Below, piece by piece: positions 1 to 5,148 of a stretch of DNA of 5,148 nucleotides. A program made the position numbers and the translations under genes. This stretch comes from Candidatus Zhuqueibacterota bacterium (lineage in GTDB: Bacteria > SM23-31 > B21-G16): assembly GCA_003644825.1 (NCBI GenBank), contig QNDJ01000163.1, forward strand, positions 1 through 5,148. The letters are read 5' to 3'. How positions within the stretch are numbered: position 1 is the stretch's first letter; every line of letters starts with the position of its first letter. The notes below the pieces were generated by a model. It was not told the DNA's origin. It made no database searches and saw only the letters and a list, made by a program, of their open reading frames with translations.

Positions 1-84
1 GAGTTAAGGTTAGTTTTAAAAAATCCAGGAGAGATTGAATCATTAAGCCGGAAAGAGGAAAAAATAAAATTTATTAAATTTTAA
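1..84 (+). CDS. 3' end of a plus-strand gene (partial, unidentified)
   Basis: Frame 1 of the plus strand is open from the first base to a TAA at 82-84. It gives a 27-residue tail that ends in a charged, lysine-rich stretch (RKEEKIKFIKF). The other two plus frames and all three minus frames have stops inside the same 84 bases, so this is the only frame that can be coding here. The composition (Lys, Glu, Ile, Leu with A/T-ending codons) fits the other genes in the window. The piece is too short to assign a family, and 27 open codons in AT-rich DNA could be chance. If real, the gene converges on the minus-strand cluster. No terminator hairpin is visible after its stop. Confidence 0.4.
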   Translation, partial: ELRLVLKNPGEIESLSRKEEKIKFIKF

Positions 85-264
85 CCCGAGTCATTTTTAA
101 AGATTCTTCTGTGCCAGACAATAATTATCTATCTTTTCTGAAAGCAATTCCAAATCTGAGTTTTTCATAATGTTCAATAAAAGGAGTAATGTGTGATACT
201 ATTGAATCTGTAGTTTGGTTATTGATTTTTTATTCGGAGTTTCTGCGTTATTATTTTTTGAGTT
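85..264. other. Convergent intergenic region without a supported gene
   Basis: This 180-base stretch lies between the plus-strand fragment and the end of the J-domain frame. It contains no ORF with a convincing start and ribosome binding site, and no terminator-like hairpin followed by a T-run in either direction. Two overlapping short minus-strand frames look mildly protein-like: 125-229 (34 codons, no start codon) and 97-168 (23 codons from an ATG, no Shine-Dalgarno). They may be remnants of a decayed gene or chance. Confidence 0.5.
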
Positions 265-729
265 TTATTTAATAGTGTTTTTTAATGATAATATTTTTCT
301 ATATGCTTCTGTAATTTTTATAAAATCCTCTGGTTTACCCCCTTTGTCAGGGTGATGTTTTAGAACGAGGTGTCTGTAATGTTTTTTTATAGTATCGATA
401 TTTGCATCAGGAGATACGTTCAGGATACCGAATATATTTTCTTCCGGTATGTATATGTTTTTTGAAATTTCTCTGTAGTAATAGATGCTCTGTTTTTCAA
501 TTTCTTCAATGAATTCTCTTGCATTTTCAAAAAATAGATTTTTATCTTTTCTGGAAATTTTTGCAAATTCAGAAATCCCGGTTGAGCTGTTTATTCCTAC
601 TTTTCTTCTCCATTCTTTGATTTCATTTTCTCTTGGTGGATACCATAATTTTCTTATCTGGAATCTTAATTCTCTCAGTCTGGTTCTATCTTCCAGTGAA
701 AATTTTTTATAATTGAATTTAGATAAATT
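265..729 (-). CDS. J-domain (DnaJ-like) protein, start codon unresolved
   Basis: This minus-strand frame has 154 sense codons and ends in TAA at 265-267. Its last third is a compact J-domain, the module that stimulates the ATPase of Hsp70/DnaK. Helix II (TIKKHYRHLVLKH) is followed by the diagnostic HPD at codons 126-128, then DKGG and a helix III (DFIKITEAYRKIL). The upstream ~95 residues are charged and probably helical, with Trp/Pro near codons 29-32 (LWYPPRE), and are not recognised. No Gly/Phe linker, zinc-finger or C-terminal substrate domain is present, so this is a type III co-chaperone and not DnaJ itself.

The frame contains no ATG, GTG or TTG. An in-frame ATG at 745-747, two bases past the peptidase stop, is separated from it by a TAA at 730-732. 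The first CTG is at 694-696, without a Shine-Dalgarno site. The 5' end is therefore broken, mis-sequenced or started unusually. The family call is firm; whether the gene is functional is uncertain. Confidence 0.72.
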   Translation of the reverse strand, partial: NLSKFNYKKFSLEDRTRLRELRFQIRKLWYPPRENEIKEWRRKVGINSSTGISEFAKISRKDKNLFFENAREFIEEIEKQSIYYYREISKNIYIPEENIFGILNVSPDANIDTIKKHYRHLVLKHHPDKGGKPEDFIKITEAYRKILSLKNTIK

Positions 730-749
730 TTAAACAAATATAAGCATAT

Positions 750-2810
750 TTATTTATATTGAACAAGCCCTGCTTTTTTGAGTATTTCAATGTAAGAGAG
801 AATGTCCTTTAAAGGCTGGGGTCCATACTCTGCACTAACTGCATTTCTTATATCGAGTATATTATATTTTCCATTAATAAAGTTGGCAACTTCATACTGG
901 ACATTCCTGTTAATTTTTATCATTTTTCTTACGTCTGTTCCAAGTTTCTCAATTAGATAATCAGAAGATAGAGAGGTTTTAAAAACAGAGGTTCTAACAG
1001 GAACTATTTTCTGGGCAGATTTTTCTTCTTCGTTCAGGGTAATTTCTCTTGTATTAAAACCCGATTTTTTAGCAAGAAAGGAATAGTAATTTTTAATTCT
1101 CTTTTTCCATATATTTTTCTCGTTCTGTAAACTTGCAGCGAGAGTTTCAATATATTTATTGGTTTTATCATCCCGGGAGAAAACAAGTGAGGAAAGAATT
1201 GTTTTATTTTCTCTTATAAAAGAATATTTCAAACAATTCATAGCTTCTTTATATGCTATATAAAGTGATTTTTCACTTTTTATGTTGTTTTTCATTCTCA
1301 ACATACACTTTTTAACATCAGAGGCAATTCTTCCTGAGGCTCTGGCTGCACAGAGGTTGGCAATATCTATAGCTTCTTTACTACCGGCATTTGCCATATA
1401 ATACATTCCTGTTGCACCAATGAAACAAACTCGTTTTAGTTCAGACTCGTCGACTTTGTCTGGAGTATCCTGAATTGTGTGATGATAAGGGTCTGGATGC
1501 CCTAACATAAGTGCTGGAACACCAATAGAACCATCACAGAATAAAACATGGTCACTACCACCGGAATATTCAATGACTCTATAGTGAAAAGGGTAACGTG
1601 AACCTCTTATTGAGGTAAGCCCGAGGCTTGCAGTGTAAGATGTAATATTTTCAGTGAGGTCGTTTAAAAAGGATGGAAGAGAATGTGGAGTTCTTGTAAA
1701 ATAAAAATATGAGTTAGTTTTGAAGAGGTCTTCCCCAATCATATCAAAATTATAAGCAGCAATCACCTTTTTACTTACTTCTGGATGGGCATATAGCCAG
1801 GGAACAGTTCCATTGAATTCTGTTACCCATAAAAATCTCAGAGTTCTTTCTGGTGGAGGAAGAATATTGTTATCTATGAGTTTTTTTATTGTTCTTGCAA
1901 CTTCGAGCATTCCTGCGCTTCCGGATGCATTGTCATTTGCTCCGGGTTTATAATGGTCGAGGTGTCCCATAATAATTATTTCTTTATCTGGAAATTTTGT
2001 TCCTTTTATTATAGCACTCATCATTTCGACATTACTTTCGTAGTTTTCACCCTCTACTTTTGCATGCAGGATAACTTTTTCTCCCTGACTCAAGTATCGA
2101 ATTATAATTTCTGCGTCCATTCTTGATATGTTAAACCCGAAAGTAGTTTTTTCTTTTTCATTTAACCTGGGCCAGAGTGCAGTGTACTGAATAAGGTCAG
2201 GGTATTCAAATCTTGATAATCTATCAAGGTATGTAACAACACCCAGTGCTCCTCTTTTGATTACTCCTTCTCTGTGAACATTTCCAGTATATCCGGTAGC
2301 CAGTATAAATTTTCCTTTAACATCTATTCCTTTATAGTCTTCAGGTTTTGTTCCGTCGATAATGTGAATTACTTCGCCTGTTACGTCAGCCGTCTGGCTT
2401 CCTTTTACGAGAGAAGTGGGGATTTTTTCATAGCTTGCGAGCCTTTTTTTTATCGGTTTAACCATCCATAACTCACCCGTTTTAGCTCTCCATCCCAAAG
2501 GGGGTGTCCAGGTAAAATATTTAACCTGACCGTTTGATTTGAATTTTTCAATTTCAACGTCTGTAATTCCGTATTTATTTAATTGTTTTTTTATGTAAAG
2601 GGCAGCAGTGTGCCATCCTTCAGAAGCCTGTATTCTGTCAAAGCGTGTAATGTGGTATACGTAATCTTTAGCGAGTTCTCCAGAAATTTCTATAGATATA
2701 GGTTTTGTTATATTCTGAGGGACAAGGCAAATTTCCTGGGATAAAATATTATTATAAAGGGCAAAGATGAATAAAATTAATAAAATATCTATACCAGTGA
2801 ACTTTTTCAT
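750..2810 (-). CDS. Secreted M28-family metallopeptidase with PA-like insert and PqqD-like C-terminus
   Basis: This is a 686-residue zinc peptidase-like protein. Residues 1-24 look like a signal peptide (two Lys, then a hydrophobic run to about residue 20, possible cleavage after ILS), so it probably acts in the periplasm or outside the cell. Residues ~130-245 fit a protease-associated (PA) insert. The M28 catalytic core spans ~255-480. Candidate metal and catalytic residues are H283 and D285 (GHLDH), D293 (GANDNASG), E331 (VTEFNG), D356 (NFDMIGED) and H444 (YHHTIQDTP); the SGGSDH motif (416-421) is also present. M28 enzymes are typically aminopeptidases or carboxypeptidases.

Classical members have an EE pair where this one has E331-F332. 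Residues ~485-610 form a helical linker. Residues ~638-686 resemble a PqqD-like winged helix (FINGKYNILDIRNAV, then LKKAGLV). The start is fixed by the signal peptide and an AGGTGAT ribosome binding site. The substrate cannot be deduced. The J-domain frame follows immediately. Confidence 0.9.
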   Translation of the reverse strand: MKKFTGIDILLILFIFALYNNILSQEICLVPQNITKPISIEISGELAKDYVYHITRFDRIQASEGWHTAALYIKKQLNKYGITDVEIEKFKSNGQVKYFTWTPPLGWRAKTGELWMVKPIKKRLASYEKIPTSLVKGSQTADVTGEVIHIIDGTKPEDYKGIDVKGKFILATGYTGNVHREGVIKRGALGVVTYLDRLSRFEYPDLIQYTALWPRLNEKEKTTFGFNISRMDAEIIIRYLSQGEKVILHAKVEGENYESNVEMMSAIIKGTKFPDKEIIIMGHLDHYKPGANDNASGSAGMLEVARTIKKLIDNNILPPPERTLRFLWVTEFNGTVPWLYAHPEVSKKVIAAYNFDMIGEDLFKTNSYFYFTRTPHSLPSFLNDLTENITSYTASLGLTSIRGSRYPFHYRVIEYSGGSDHVLFCDGSIGVPALMLGHPDPYHHTIQDTPDKVDESELKRVCFIGATGMYYMANAGSKEAIDIANLCAARASGRIASDVKKCMLRMKNNIKSEKSLYIAYKEAMNCLKYSFIRENKTILSSLVFSRDDKTNKYIETLAASLQNEKNIWKKRIKNYYSFLAKKSGFNTREITLNEEEKSAQKIVPVRTSVFKTSLSSDYLIEKLGTDVRKMIKINRNVQYEVANFINGKYNILDIRNAVSAEYGPQPLKDILSYIEILKKAGLVQYK

Positions 2811-2813
2811 TGT

Positions 2814-2823
2814 ATCACCTTTT
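2814..2823 (-). promoter_or_regulatory. Ribosome binding site of the M28 peptidase
   Basis: On the minus strand AAAAGGTGAT lies three bases before the ATG. AAGGTGAT matches much of the sequence complementary to the 3' end of 16S rRNA (AAGGAGGTGAT), with the AGG core about seven bases from the start. It supports the ATG at 2808-2810. Confidence 0.75.
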
Positions 2824-2853
2824 AAGTTTATAGTTAGTGAAATCAGTGGTTTT

Positions 2854-2882
2854 TTAATAATTTTAAATTTTTAACTTGACAA
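2854..2882 (-). promoter_or_regulatory. Possible sigma70-type promoter for the M28 peptidase
   Basis: On the minus strand TTGTCA (2877-2882, 5 of 6 consensus bases) is followed after 17 bases by TATTAA (2854-2859, 4 of 6). This would give a leader of roughly 35-40 nt before the peptidase ATG. The -35 box shares five bases with the plus-strand TTGACA of the RNA promoter. The region is so AT-rich that a -10-like match is easy to find by chance, so this is tentative. Confidence 0.35.
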
Positions 2883-2904
2883 ATATTTCAAAAAATGTTA
2901 TATT
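2876..2904 (+). promoter_or_regulatory. Strong sigma70-type promoter driving a short RNA
   Basis: TTGACA (2876-2881) is a perfect -35 box. It is separated by exactly 17 bases from TATATT (2899-2904, 5 of 6 consensus). The 30 bases upstream are almost pure A/T runs, like an UP element. Transcription would start around 2909-2911. The promoter points against all adjacent genes and has no plus-strand ORF downstream, so its likely product is the untranslated RNA that ends at the terminator at 2967-2995. Confidence 0.72.
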
Positions 2905-2909
2905 AACGA

Positions 2910-2995
2910 GTGGCACACTTCCTTTAGGGCTTCAGAGAAGCTACAAACGATGAAGCCATAAATTTTAAGAGAGCTTCCTCAGCTCTCTTTTTTTT
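2910..2995 (+). ncRNA. Putative small RNA of about 86 nt, family unknown
   Basis: The RNA is defined by a strong plus-strand promoter ending at 2904 and a strong intrinsic terminator ending at 2995. It has no ORF of useful length; the only ATG gives three codons. Visible structure: GGCTTCA (2928-2934) pairs perfectly with TGAAGCC (2951-2957) around a 16-nt loop. Within that loop GAAGC (2937-2941) can instead pair with GCTTC (2929-2933). GAAGCT (2937-2942) is also complementary to AGCTTC (2972-2977), which is part of the terminator's 5' arm and loop.

The RNA could be a trans-acting sRNA or a terminator-controlled switch. Read-through would make antisense RNA to the 154-residue gene and pdxJ. 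I compared it by eye with SAM-I, preQ1-I, guanidine (mini-ykkC) and cyclic di-GMP riboswitches and found no full match. Existence is inferred from promoter plus terminator; function is unknown. Confidence 0.6.
2967..2995 (+). terminator. Intrinsic terminator of the small RNA
   Basis: AAGAGAGCT (2967-2975) and AGCTCTCTT (2981-2989) form a perfect 9-bp stem around the five-base loop TCCTC. A run of eight T starts at 2988. In the plus direction this is a textbook Rho-independent terminator. In the minus direction the same stem is followed by AAAATTT, so it would be a weaker terminator for the 154-residue gene, whose stop codon (2994-2996) overlaps the T-run. Confidence 0.87.
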
Positions 2996-3458
2996 AGAGT
3001 TCAACAAATTTTCTTCTTTTTTCATGAGTTTTACCTTCAGGCTCATTTTTTCTTCTATCAATTCCGCTCATCATAAATATTTTAAACTTATCATCAAAAT
3101 CAATTATAGTAAACCTTCCTTTTTCGAGAGTAAGCAGTGTGATTTTTTTTTCTTCACCTTTAAGAAGATTGGGCAGAGTTATATAGAGGTTTTTAAGCCC
3201 TTTCATTCGTATAAAGTTTTCAATTTTATGGGAATCCAGTTCACCTACAATTATTTCTATGAAAAAATAAGTTTCTTTAGTGATTTCGTTTTGTATTTTT
3301 TTGAGTTCAAATCGCTGGAATATATTATCAAATTTGTTAGTTCTTTCAATAATAAATCCATTTTTTCCATGGCTACTGAAGATTTTACCGCCAAGAACAG
3401 AGGTTATATTTTTCCCGAGTGTGGTGAGAAACATTTTTTCTGCATCAGCTGTTTTCAT
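2994..3458 (-). CDS. Hypothetical protein of 154 residues downstream of pdxJ
   Basis: I do not recognise this protein. It looks soluble, with no signal peptide or membrane segment. Residues 1-25 (MKTADAEKMFLTTLGKNITS, then a VLGGKIF strand) are followed by alternating strand-like segments: GFIIERT 34-40, YFFIEIIVGEL 64-74, NLYITL 90-95, KKITLLTLEKGRFTIIDF 104-121 and FKIFMMSGI 125-133. This suggests a small mostly-beta or alpha/beta fold. The tail from about 134 is very basic and charged (DRRKNEPEGKTHEKRRK) and could bind nucleic acid or be disordered.

It starts 13 bases after the pdxJ stop. No good Shine-Dalgarno is present; the gap is filled by the inverted repeat AATAAG-AG-CTTATT, so translation may be coupled to pdxJ. 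Its frame is fully open, and codon use matches its neighbours. The overlapping plus-strand frames across the same stretch are much less protein-like. It is not AcpS, a frequent pdxJ neighbour, because the motifs are absent. Confidence 0.82.
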   Translation of the reverse strand: MKTADAEKMFLTTLGKNITSVLGGKIFSSHGKNGFIIERTNKFDNIFQRFELKKIQNEITKETYFFIEIIVGELDSHKIENFIRMKGLKNLYITLPNLLKGEEKKITLLTLEKGRFTIIDFDDKFKIFMMSGIDRRKNEPEGKTHEKRRKFVEL

Positions 3459-3471
3459 AATAAGCTCTTAT

Positions 3472-4188
3472 TTAGGGTCTAATTAAATCAATCATATCTC
3501 TTACAGCTTTTTCGAATCCTACTAGAACAGCTTTTGAAACAATTGAATGACCTATGTTTAGTTCTTCAATTTTTTCAATTAGAGCAATTTCTCTTACGTT
3601 ATTGTATGTTAAGCCGTGTCCGGCGCTTACTCCGAGCCCGAGTTTAGATGCAGCTATTGCCATAGATGATATTTTTTCGATTTCTTCCAGTTCTGTTTCT
3701 GAATCAGGGGCATTAGCATAAGGACCGGTATGCAATTCCACATAATCGGCACCGGCTTTTGCAGATGCTTTGACCTGCTCGAGTTCAGCATCAATAAAAT
3801 AGCTTACAATAATATTGCTTGCTCTTAATTTTTCTGTGATATCTTTAATTATTTCGAAGTTACTTACAACATCGAGACCGCCTTCGGTTGTTACTTCGGT
3901 TCTTTTTTCAGGGACGAGAGTAGCCATATCCGGAGCAACTTTAATAGCGATTTTTGCCATTTCTTCGGTTGCTGCCATTTCAAGGTTCAGATGAGTTTTT
4001 ACCACTTCTTTAAGGAGGTACAGGTCTCGATTTTTAATATGCCTTCTATCTTCTCTGAGATGGCATACAATTCCGTCTGCACCAGCGAGCTCAGCGAGAA
4101 TCGCAGCTGCCACCGGATCTGGTTCATTGGTTTTTCGTGCCTCTCTTATAGTAGCAACATGGTCTACGTTAACACCTAATCTTGTCAT
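3472..4188 (-). CDS. pdxJ: Pyridoxine 5'-phosphate synthase
   Basis: PdxJ catalyses the last ring-closing step of DXP-dependent vitamin B6 synthesis in the cytoplasm. It condenses 1-deoxy-D-xylulose 5-phosphate with 3-amino-2-oxopropyl phosphate to give pyridoxine 5'-phosphate. The 238-residue length is typical of this TIM-barrel, octamer-forming family.

Hallmarks are all intact: [14 protein letters not shown] (5-18) with N7, D9, H10 and R18; [10 protein letters not shown] (42-51) with H43, R45 and H50; NLEMA (68-72) with E70; [22 protein letters not shown] with H191; and NIGHSIV with H214 near the phosphate site. The start at [10 protein letters not shown] is fixed by homology and by an AGGAGG six bases upstream. 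It lies 15 bases after the deacetylase-like gene and 13 bases before the 154-residue gene, so all three are probably co-transcribed. Presence of pdxJ implies the pdxA/pdxJ route and not the PdxS/PdxT route. Confidence 0.98.
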
Positions 4189-4194
4189 CTATAA

Positions 4195-4200
4195 CCTCCT
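4195..4200 (-). promoter_or_regulatory. Ribosome binding site of pdxJ
   Basis: AGGAGG on the minus strand is a perfect Shine-Dalgarno, six bases before the pdxJ ATG. It sits wholly inside the 15-base gap after the upstream gene's TAA. Confidence 0.92.
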
Positions 4201-4203
4201 GAA

Positions 4204-5148
4204 TTAAAAAAGTTCTGATACAAAAACAAATTCAAATCCTTTTTTTTCTAATTTTGGTAGTTCTTTTTTCAGGGTTTCTAATGTAATTTTATCTTCTTTT
4301 CCGATTCCAATTGCTTTTCCTTCAGTTATTGAAGTCTGTTTGAGTAGTTCTAACTGGTATAAAATCCTTTCTGGAATTGGTTCTGAATCCAGTATTATAT
4401 CTCTTTTTTCTGTTTTTACTTTTAGTTTTTTCATAGTTTCATAAGCTTTGCTTTTTGTAGAAGTGATACTATCAACAAAAAAAAGCCCTTTTCTTCTGAG
4501 TATATTTGCAAGATATCTCATTAAGTTAACATTTTCTGTAGCCAGGGCACCCTGGTAATTGTTTACTCCTTTTGCATCAGGAATCTCTGCAAAGACTCGG
4601 TTCATTAATGTTCTCACCTGAGTTTGTTTCATATTGTTTTTTAAAAGCAATTTTTCCTTTTTTAACATTCTTCTCGATTCCATAGGAAGGTTAATAATTA
4701 CTTCTTTATCTTCATTAACAGCATCTTTTTCTATTTTTTTTGAATATTGTCTTCCTGGAACTACTGATATTGATATTTTCACAGGTAGTTTTAAGAATTC
4801 TTTTGTTACTTCATCATATCTATTTCCAAAGTCTTCTATTATTAAGGCTATTTTTCCTTTTTTATATTTTAGTTTTTTATTTTTTATTAGTTCAATTTTA
4901 ATGGAAGGGATATTATTGATTCCAGCTAATATTGTAACTTTATCTTTATTTGAATTTTCTTTACCTGAAATAATGGAATATCCGATGTTGTGAATAGCTC
5001 TTGTTAGGGCAAGATTAACAATTTCTAAAGGAAGGTCATACGGAATTTGAGCTTTTTTTATAATTATTTTCTGTGGAAAAGATTTTTCGTCGGTTTCAGA
5101 TGATATCCACTCTTCTTTTATATCATACTCTTCTAAAGTGAACATAAC
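4204..5148 (-). CDS. Divergent polysaccharide deacetylase-like protein (YibQ family), active site degenerate, 5' partial
   Basis: The first Met lies at 5143-5145, but the frame stays open to the window edge. No signal peptide or membrane anchor is visible, which many family members have, so the true start may be further upstream. From that Met, residues ~30-92 form an N-terminal domain (IPYDLPLEIVNLALTRAIHN). Residues ~97-313 align with the divergent polysaccharide deacetylase fold: KIALIIEDFGN (98-108), INLPMES (151-157), GVNNYQGA (193-200), LFFVDSITSTKSKA (221-234), KRDIILDSE (247-255), AIGIGKED (278-285) and FVSELF (308-313).

Compared with YibQ-type motifs recalled from memory (DDFG, HLPM, NNHMGS, GHP), H becomes N152, Y197 and K283, and the first Asp becomes E104. 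D105 and D225 remain. The fold call is firm, but polysaccharide deacetylase activity is unlikely. It lies first in the visible operon with pdxJ. Confidence 0.85.
   Translation of the reverse strand, partial: VMFTLEEYDIKEEWISSETDEKSFPQKIIIKKAQIPYDLPLEIVNLALTRAIHNIGYSIISGKENSNKDKVTILAGINNIPSIKIELIKNKKLKYKKGKIALIIEDFGNRYDEVTKEFLKLPVKISISVVPGRQYSKKIEKDAVNEDKEVIINLPMESRRMLKKEKLLLKNNMKQTQVRTLMNRVFAEIPDAKGVNNYQGALATENVNLMRYLANILRRKGLFFVDSITSTKSKAYETMKKLKVKTEKRDIILDSEPIPERILYQLELLKQTSITEGKAIGIGKEDKITLETLKKELPKLEKKGFEFVFVSELF

Noticed and set aside
189-272. Plus-strand 27-codon ORF after AAAGGAG, hydrophobic and membrane-peptide-like
   Set aside because: The GGAG is only two bases from the ATG, too close for normal initiation, and the frame runs into the 3' end of the J-domain gene. 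Hydrophobic runs are expected from T-rich DNA.
485-712. Plus-strand ORF of 75 codons
   Set aside because: It is antisense to the J-domain frame, whose HPD motif and charged helices make the minus strand the coding one. The plus translation is Ser/Phe/Leu-rich, as expected of a shadow of Lys/Glu/Arg-rich coding sequence.
2910-2995. SAM-I, preQ1-I or guanidine riboswitch identity for the short RNA
   Set aside because: Short matches exist (CGATGAAGCC resembles part of SAM-I; AGCTACA resembles preQ1-I; an ACGA resembles mini-ykkC loops). The required flanking cores are absent, and no regulated gene lies downstream on the plus strand.
2994-3458. AcpS (holo-ACP synthase) identity for the 154-residue protein
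   Set aside because: acpS often follows pdxJ, but the N-terminal GIGTDIV-type motif and the other catalytic acidic motifs of AcpS are missing.
3024-3482. Plus-strand ORF of 152 codons opposite the 154-residue gene
   Set aside because: It is as long as the minus-strand gene but is rich in Phe, Tyr, Ser and Lys with poly-Phe runs typical of an antisense shadow. The minus frame continues the pdxJ operon at a 13-base spacing and has balanced composition.
4634-4993. Plus-strand ORF of 119 codons
   Set aside because: It lies wholly inside the deacetylase-like gene on the other strand and has a shadow-like Phe/Ser/Leu composition.
1-5148. CRISPR array, transposon ends, tRNA or rRNA genes
   Set aside because: Reading both strands I saw no regularly spaced repeats, no terminal inverted repeats with a transposase, and no tRNA- or rRNA-like conserved stretches.

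Overview
This window is an AT-rich bacterial segment. Except for a short fragment at the left edge, every protein gene I can support lies on the minus strand. Strong Shine-Dalgarno sites, gene gaps of 2 to 15 bases and a near-consensus sigma70-type promoter mark it as bacterial. The low GC, the divergent proteins and a PdxJ-type (DXP-dependent) vitamin B6 pathway would fit an uncultured Gram-negative or candidate-phylum bacterium. I cannot name the lineage from sequence alone.

Read in the direction of transcription (right to left), the first genes form a likely operon. It starts with a divergent polysaccharide deacetylase-like protein that runs off the right edge and has lost the histidines of its family's active site. 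Fifteen bases later comes pdxJ, a textbook pyridoxine 5'-phosphate synthase with an AGGAGG ribosome binding site. Thirteen bases after that is a 154-residue protein I do not recognise.

A 183-base gap (2811-2993) then separates this operon from the next gene. It holds the most interesting element of the window. On the plus strand, against all the surrounding genes, there is a TTGACA-17-TATATT promoter. It is followed about 60 bases later by a strong intrinsic terminator whose T-run reaches into the stop codon of the 154-residue gene. Together they define a short RNA of about 86 nt. The RNA carries four GCTTC/GAAGC elements that can pair in mutually exclusive ways, one of which would disrupt the terminator.

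Leftward of the gap is a large secreted M28-family metallopeptidase (686 residues). It has a signal peptide, a PA-like insert and a PqqD-like winged-helix region at its C-terminus. It is followed at once by a J-domain (DnaJ-like) reading frame of 154 codons. That frame has an intact HPD motif but no ATG, GTG or TTG start codon. The only in-frame ATG, 2 bases past the peptidase stop, is cut off by a TAA five codons later. The left edge (1-84) holds what looks like the 3' end of a plus-strand gene converging on this cluster.

I see no CRISPR array, insertion sequence, tRNA, rRNA or recognisable defence system. Apart from the vitamin B6 enzyme, no shared pathway linking the genes is evident.
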